Shown: piece by piece, positions 58,920-64,000 of the stretch
How the letters are laid out: each line of letters opens with the position of its first letter
Numbering within the stretch: the stretch's first letter is position 1
Assembly (NCBI GenBank): GCA_032164295.1
Contig: JAJHTX010000001.1
Coordinates: 2,356,001 to 2,420,000, forward strand
Direction of reading: 5' to 3'
DNA from: Inonotus obliquus
Taxonomy: Eukaryota; Basidiomycota; Agaricomycetes; Hymenochaetales; Hymenochaetaceae
Length of the DNA stretch: 64,000 nt
Made by a program: the position numbers and the translations under genes
The notes under the pieces: model-generated
Told to the model about the DNA's origin: nothing
The model's database searches: none
Seen by the model: the letters and a program-made list of their open reading frames with translations, nothing else

Positions 58920-60288
58920 ATGTCAATGCAGACAAATTCCGAATCATCCACCACTGCGATACCTGATTCAACGGATGGCTGCTCTGTATGTACAGTTTTC
59001 TTCCCGTTTCATCTGTCGCTCTCATTATCAATGGTAGGCATTATGCGATGCCTCCGAAGCTCACCAAAGCACAACTGCCGGGTCTAATACTACACCAACG
59101 TCAGAGTCAGGCGCACCTCCTAGTCGGTCGTTAAAACGGACCCGCGACGCAACAGGGGACACTTCTCCTATAGCGGGGCTCAGCCCACCTTCTGATACCT
59201 CAGGGTCAGACTATGATACTTCCTTTTCGCCTTCTAAGCGAAGGAAATGCGAACCCGGAACAGAAACTCCAGAATCGACACCAGAGCCTCCGCAGCAGAC
59301 TAAGAAGACTAAGAAGCGAGTACGCTTCCACCCATCGACGGTGGATAACTCGCTCTGGATCGACGTGCTCACTGTAGGCAAAATTGGGGCGCCTGCTGTT
59401 TCGCCCCGAACTGTGACGGACACTACTGACACGGGTGAGGCACCGACAGAGACTGGTCAGGGACAGTCCTCAACCAGGCCAGTGGTCAGTCCGGACAGTC
59501 CTGACCCTAGCAATCAGACCAGACCCGCCAGCCCTTTCAGCTTCGCCAGACTCATAAATCCCATTCGTCACGCTACTCCTGCTAGTCCAACTAATTTGAC
59601 TAGACCAAGTAGTCCCATCTCTTCCACCATTCTCAACCGACCTATCACTTCTTCCAGTTCCTCTGGGCCTCAACCTCTGCCCTCCAACGCTGCACAACTT
59701 CCGCGAGTTGAGAAACGGCGGCGGCGCGAAATATCTAGCTCCAGAGCAACTGAGTTTTTCAAAGACCAGTCGTGGTCAAACAGCCGTTTTCACGATAGAG
59801 ACCCAGTGATCAGCGAGGAGGAGAAGGAAGAGGAGGAATCCTACTGCTCCAATATTGCGGACGACGATGTCTGGCCTCGGGACGATTGCGACGATGAGAG
59901 CGTTCCGACCGCAAGCCCTCCGCCTTCTGTACGAATTAAGGCGATGGATGTCAGCGCCGCCGAAGCGAATCGCCTTCAGGCAAAGATGAGCGCAAAAAGG
60001 CAATACGAGGCTAGTAAGATGCTTCCATCTATATACCCACGCTTGCTCTGCGGCGCGATGAAGAATAATAAACCGATGGACGAATCCAATAGCGAGAGAG
60101 TGGAACCGTGTCCGAGTCCGTTGCAGGGGGAATTCGGTACCGACGTTCGACTTCTCAGACGCATGTTCAAGAAACTCCCCGCCGAGGATGCCCAGAAAGC
60201 TACAGATACTCTTTCCAGGATCATTGGCCATCTCGGTCAATTTTACTTCGAAAGGGGGTTCCTCGAGTGTGTTAGGCATCAACAGTAA
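58920..60288 (+). CDS. Low-complexity, probably nuclear protein with an RVRF motif
   Basis: I do not recognise this family. Two exons (58920-58985 and 59038-60288) encode 438 residues. The start is MSMQTNSESSTTAIPDST. A basic segment PPSRSLKRTRDATGD, then SPSKRRKCEPGTE and KKTKKRVRFHPSTVD look like nuclear localisation signals. RVRF at residues 116-119 fits the protein phosphatase 1 docking consensus. A Ser/Pro/Thr-rich middle and acidic EEEKEEEESYCSN follow. The C-terminal 70 residues (TDVRLLRRMFKKLPAEDAQK onward, ending LECVRHQQ) look helical and folded. A shadow of 174 codons covers part of it on the other strand. Function is unknown. Confidence 0.72.
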
Positions 60289-60491
60289 CGAACGACTCAA
60301 ATTCGAGATTCGACATCCGCTTCCTGACTCTGCGATTCATCCTGTATTCATTTCGTACTTGCATCCGCGCAAATATCATTGTTATAAAAACGTGCATATT
60401 CTTTTAGCAAAGTGCGATAACATGAATGCAATAAGCGCACGTATGTACGGCATACATGAGGAGAGGAAATATGTATCCGTGCACCAGACGC

Positions 60492-61034
60492 TCAACGGTA
60501 ACTAGAAAGAAGAGTCGTGAGCGCCTCGTATAATCAGGAAAACGTGCAGGACCGCACCTCTTTTGTCTACGAGCACGAGCACCTTGGCCACCGAATTTCT
60601 TGGGTTCCATCCGACGCGGGTCGGCGATGAGCAGGGTTCTATCATATGTAACAAGCTTCTTCTTTAGCTCAAATGCACTGGAGGCATCGAAGTTCTTCGC
60701 ATAGAAAGCAACGACAGCCTTCGAGATGGCCTGGCGGATAGCGTACACCTGTGATACATGTCCACCTCCCTTCACGCGAACGCGGACATCGATTGGTTGG
60801 AAAGTCTCCTCTCCGACAACGAGGATAGCTTCGTACACCTTGAAGCGAAGGATCTCGGGTTGGAGGAGATGTATGGGTGATCCGTTAATTTTGACGAGAC
60901 CCTTGCCTGAGCGAGCATGGGCAACCGCGGTAGCGTTCTGCGTTTCTTCCGTTAAGAGATTGTGCTACGCAAACATAAAAACAGGACGAGGGTACCTTCT
61001 TTTTCCCGAATGTTTGCACTGGTTGATACTCCAT
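60492..61034 (-). CDS. RPS16: 40S ribosomal protein uS9 (RPS16)
   Basis: uS9 is a small-subunit head protein whose C-terminal tail reaches the P-site tRNA. Three exons (60996-61034, 60558-60937, 60492-60501) encode 142 residues, the usual length. It starts [13 protein letters not shown], spliced to [20 protein letters not shown]. Core motifs are [40 protein letters not shown] and [20 protein letters not shown]. The last exon is only 10 nt; spliced to QK it supplies Ser-Tyr-Arg and the stop, the universal end of this protein. It is head-to-head with mitochondrial uL4. Confidence 0.95.
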
Positions 61035-61389
61035 CGTTAATGCTTGAGAGCTAATGGCCAAAATAGAGATCAGCATGAGTTCGTGAAAGCAAGAGATGCC
61101 GTCCATTCTCCATCCAATCTTTGCAGTTTGCATCCATCCTCTAGACCATCAAAATCCACACACTCTACCGTCAGAATGGACGAAAGGCTTCCTGAATGGC
61201 TGACAAACCATGAGAGATAAGGACTTACGGCTCTGGAGTTGCTGCAGGCCGTGAATGCTGCTGAACGTGAACAGTGAGCACCAAGCTGCTCCAGAGCATG
61301 TGATGTCTAGGGTCCTGTTTTCGGACGATTCCGAATCGCTCACCTCTCAAAAAATAAGTCAAAATAATTATTCTCTAGTTCTCATCGTC
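61035..61389. promoter_or_regulatory. Divergent promoter, cytosolic uS9 / mitochondrial uL4
   Basis: This 355 bp interval separates the two ribosomal protein start codons. An A/T-rich run (aaaaaataagtcaaaataat at 61349-61368) lies near the uL4m start. Minus-strand open frames with splice-like sites may reflect a 5' UTR intron of uS9, but no coding role is supported. Confidence 0.5.
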
Positions 61390-62359
61390 ATGCTTGCAAC
61401 TCTCAGGCGAACTGTTACTCAGCCGAGCATAGCACCCTCAAGGCGCACTTTTGCAGTCGCTGCACCGTCCTCATCCGCAAAACGTTTGTTTGTTTTTTTC
61501 CCACAAATACTAACATGCACTTATCATATCGTGTCTAGTACCGCTCAGTTTTCAAGATGAACCCGTCTACGTTGCCTTGACCAGCTTATTGGAGAATGTC
61601 GAGTCGACGGACGAACAAGTTGCAGTCCTCGACCCCTCCATCTTTGCCCATCCGATCCGCCGCGACATCCTCTACCTTTGTGTCAACTTCTACCGTGACG
61701 CGTTGCGACAAGGCACGGCTAACACAAAAACTCGAGGTGAAGTTCGTGGTTCTGGTCGAAAAATTCGTCCTCAGAAGGGCTCCGGAATGGCGCGCCTTGG
61801 TGATGGTCAGTCACCCATGCTACGTGGTGGAGGTGTAGCATTTGGTCCTAGGCCTCGTGATTTTGCGACATCTTTACCACGCAAGGTCCGGCAAATGGGG
61901 CTGCGTGTCGCACTTTCTGCGAAAGTACAGGAGCGTGCGCTGGCTATCGCACCGACGCTTGATTGGCCGGGTGCTAAGACGAGTGATTTTGCGAAACGAA
62001 TTAATACGCTTGGTTGGTCACGTACGCTACTCGTTGCCGGCGGGGAAGAGCCTCCTGCTCGTCTGGAGCGAGTCTGCCGCAACGTACCTGACGTGGACGT
62101 TGTGAGTGCCTCAGATCTTAACGTATACGAGATGCTACGCTGGCCGAAGCTAGTGCTCGACATTGACGCTGTATCGTACCTCGAACATCTTCTTAGCAAG
62201 AACTTACCGGAAGAAAAACGGATACCGATTTCCAGTCCACCTATTTTGCGCTATTCACGGATGAAAGCTGGGAGGCGCAAGAAGAAATCGCCTACTATTG
62301 AAGGCTTGGATGACGTTGAACTGAAGATTGATGAAGGATCGCTTTTTGAGTCACAATAG
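61390..62359 (+). CDS. Mitochondrial large-subunit ribosomal protein uL4m
   Basis: This is the mitochondrial homologue of bacterial L4 (yeast YmL6), a protein at the polypeptide exit tunnel. The N-terminus is a presequence: MLATLRRTVTQPSIAPSRRT. One intron (about 61482-61537) follows AAPSSSAK. Conserved L4 features are HPIRRDILYLCVNFYRDALR, then NTKTRGEVRGSGRKIRPQKG, GMARLGDGQSPMLRGGGVAF, PRKVRQMGLRVALSAKVQE and SDLNVYEMLRWPKLVLDIDA. The length of about 305 residues suits the mitochondrial form. The tail is Lys-rich, then acidic, ending DEGSLFESQ. Confidence 0.92.
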
Positions 62360-62589
62360 ACATTTTAGCAACTAGTACTTTCAATATTATACTCCCTAAT
62401 CCAACTCTTCATTCTCCACCCTGCTATTTACTTAAAAGTCGAGGTAAGTATTATTAAACTTAAAGGTATGAATCATGAAACGACCACGTGATTTGACCAT
62501 GTTAATTACGCGGTTGTTTTTGTCGTGTCCATCCAATACGAACCACACAAGTAGCGCCCATTCGATATTCACAGTCGTCCTGCTCAAAC

Positions 62590-63973
62590 ATGTCCCAGAA
62601 CTCACAGCAAGAATACGAGGAGGAACAGTCGTTCGCAGCTGGTCCGTTGTTGGTAACAAAGCTTCAGGTGCGTACACCAACAGAACATCTTCATCACATC
62701 CTTTCCCAATTTCTCATACGTGATGTAAACACAGGAGGTGGGTATATCCCCCCAGGACGTCAAGAAACTGTCAGATGCCGGGTTGAATACCATAGAGTCT
62801 GTCGCATATACACCTAAGAAGGTCTTATTAGGTATAAGAGGGATTTCAGAACAGAAAGCAGATAAGATACTGGCAGAGGGTACGTGATCGCTTTGATCCT
62901 TTGCCTTGGACTTGACTGATCTTATATTGTGATCGAAATTTGTAGCTCTGAAGATCATTCCACTGGGATTCCAGAGCGCAACGGAGGTACATGCGCGACG
63001 ATCCGAGCTCGTCTGTATCACGACTGGTTCAAAAAACCTTGACACCCTTCTCGCTGGTATGGGCACCCTCATCTTCCCCACTCTCATCTGGTTCACTCGT
63101 ATTCACAGGTGGCGTCGAAACGGGTGCAATCACAGAGCTCTTCGGTGAATTCCGCACAGGTAAATCACAGCTGTGCCACACATTAGCAGTAACATGCCAA
63201 CTTCCCGTAAGCATGGGTGGTGGGGAAGGGAAATGTTTATACATCGACACTGAAGGCACTTTCCGGCCTGTTCGTCTTCTCTCTGTTGCGGAACGATATG
63301 GTCTGAACGGGGAGGAAGTACTTGATAACGTGGCTTATGCACGAGCATACAATGCCGATCATCAGCAGCAATTGCTCATCCATGCAAGTGCGCTCATGTC
63401 GGAATCCAGGTGAGTTTTGTGGCTTAGTAATTAATTATCGTTTTTATTAACAAGCGCGGTCAAGGTTTTCGCTTCTTATTGTCGATTCGTGTACAGCATT
63501 GTACCGAACGGATTTTAGCGGTCGCGGAGAACTTTCTGCCCGTCAAACTCACCTTGCACGTTTCCTTCGTACATTACAACGGCTTGCAGATGAAGTATGG
63601 CCCATTGTCTCCGTGGTTTTCTATCATATCTCATCACCCTTACACTTACACAGTTCGGTATAGCCGTAGTTGTCACGAATCAAGTCATGTCCCAACCAGA
63701 TGCAGCTGCAGGTCCATACGCTGGGAATGATAAGAAACCAATCGGTGGAAACATCATGGCGCATGCATCGACCACTCGGTAGGCAACTTCTATTTTATAT
63801 GACTAAAGTAATTACTTATGCCCTGATACCTATGAACTAATAGATTGCAACTAAGAAAGGGGCGCGCCAACACTCGAATCTGCAAGATCTACGATTCTCC
63901 ATGCCTACCAGAGAGCGAAACACACTTTGCAATTCATGGAAATGGAATTGGCGATCCAGAGGAAGACGTCTAA
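62590..63973 (+). CDS. RAD51: DNA recombinase Rad51
   Basis: Rad51 forms the filament that performs strand exchange in homologous recombination. The N-terminus ([20 protein letters not shown]) leads to the helix-hairpin-helix domain: [20 protein letters not shown] and [18 protein letters not shown]. The core has Walker [21 protein letters not shown], an [13 protein letters not shown] block, Walker [21 protein letters not shown], and loop 2 region [20 protein letters not shown]. It ends [20 protein letters not shown] and [15 protein letters not shown] at TAA 63973. About eight exons are present. The gene is complete within the window, 27 bp from its right end. Confidence 0.96.
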
Positions 63974-64000
63974 AGCGCTCCCCCTGTCTCGACCTTATCA

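Noticed and set aside
1..64000. tRNA, rRNA or snoRNA genes
   Set aside because: I looked in the intergenic gaps for cloverleaf-type sequence with a GGTTCGA-type T arm and found none convincing; a covariance search would settle this.

Overview
This window is a gene-dense piece of a filamentous basidiomycete nuclear genome, probably an Agaricomycete. The grounds are about 31 protein-coding genes in 64 kb, nearly all interrupted by 50-60 nt GT-AG introns, short intergenic gaps, and product families (seipin, LCCL membrane protein, Kex2-processed repeat protein, fused PsuG-PfkB) that fit a fungus. I see no rRNA, tRNA, transposon or CRISPR array. Exon structures below were read by eye from splice motifs, reading frame and family conservation; start and stop positions are more certain than every internal splice site.

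Layout. 0.4-11 kb: mitochondrial citrate/oxoglutarate carrier YHM2 (-), a long coiled-coil protein (-), urease accessory UreD (+), Sec39/NBAS tether subunit (+). 11-22 kb: a Ser/Pro-rich basidiomycete protein (-), CGR1 (+), VPS18 (-), an SHB17-like histidine phosphatase (+), seipin (-) and a conserved unknown (+). 22-33 kb, all +: a lipocalin-like protein, an LCCL-domain membrane protein, a zinc-finger-like unknown, a WW protein and TRAPPC8/Trs85. 33-41.5 kb: a three-module Myb protein (-), methylmalonate-semialdehyde dehydrogenase (+), complex I NDUFA11-like subunit (-), ESF1 (-). 41.8-51 kb: a secreted tandem-repeat Kex2 precursor (+), MOCS2B (-), PsuG-PfkB fusion (+), IRC3 helicase (-), NUDC (-). 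51-64 kb: Siz/PIAS SUMO ligase (+), ADP/ATP carrier (+), a Rap1-type BRCT/Myb protein (-), a low-complexity nuclear protein (+), uS9/RPS16 (-), mitochondrial uL4 (+) and RAD51 (+).

Most genes are housekeeping and functionally unrelated. Loose themes are membrane traffic (SEC39, VPS18, TRAPPC8), ribosome biogenesis (CGR1, ESF1, uS9, uL4m), mitochondrial function (two carriers, MMSDH, NDUFA11, IRC3, uL4m) and chromatin or repair (two Myb proteins, SUMO ligase, RAD51). Ten gene pairs are head-to-head with short shared promoters.

Two things stand out. First, two genes 21 kb apart (33070-35010 and 55935-58618) together carry five Rap1-type Myb modules, and in all five a phase-0 intron sits exactly nine codons before the Trp of the third helix. 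This points to growth of one family by duplication of an exon-bounded module. Second, the gene at 41847-42696 encodes a signal peptide followed by eight near-identical 27-residue units ending in Lys-Arg, the layout of a processed secreted peptide precursor whose product is unknown.
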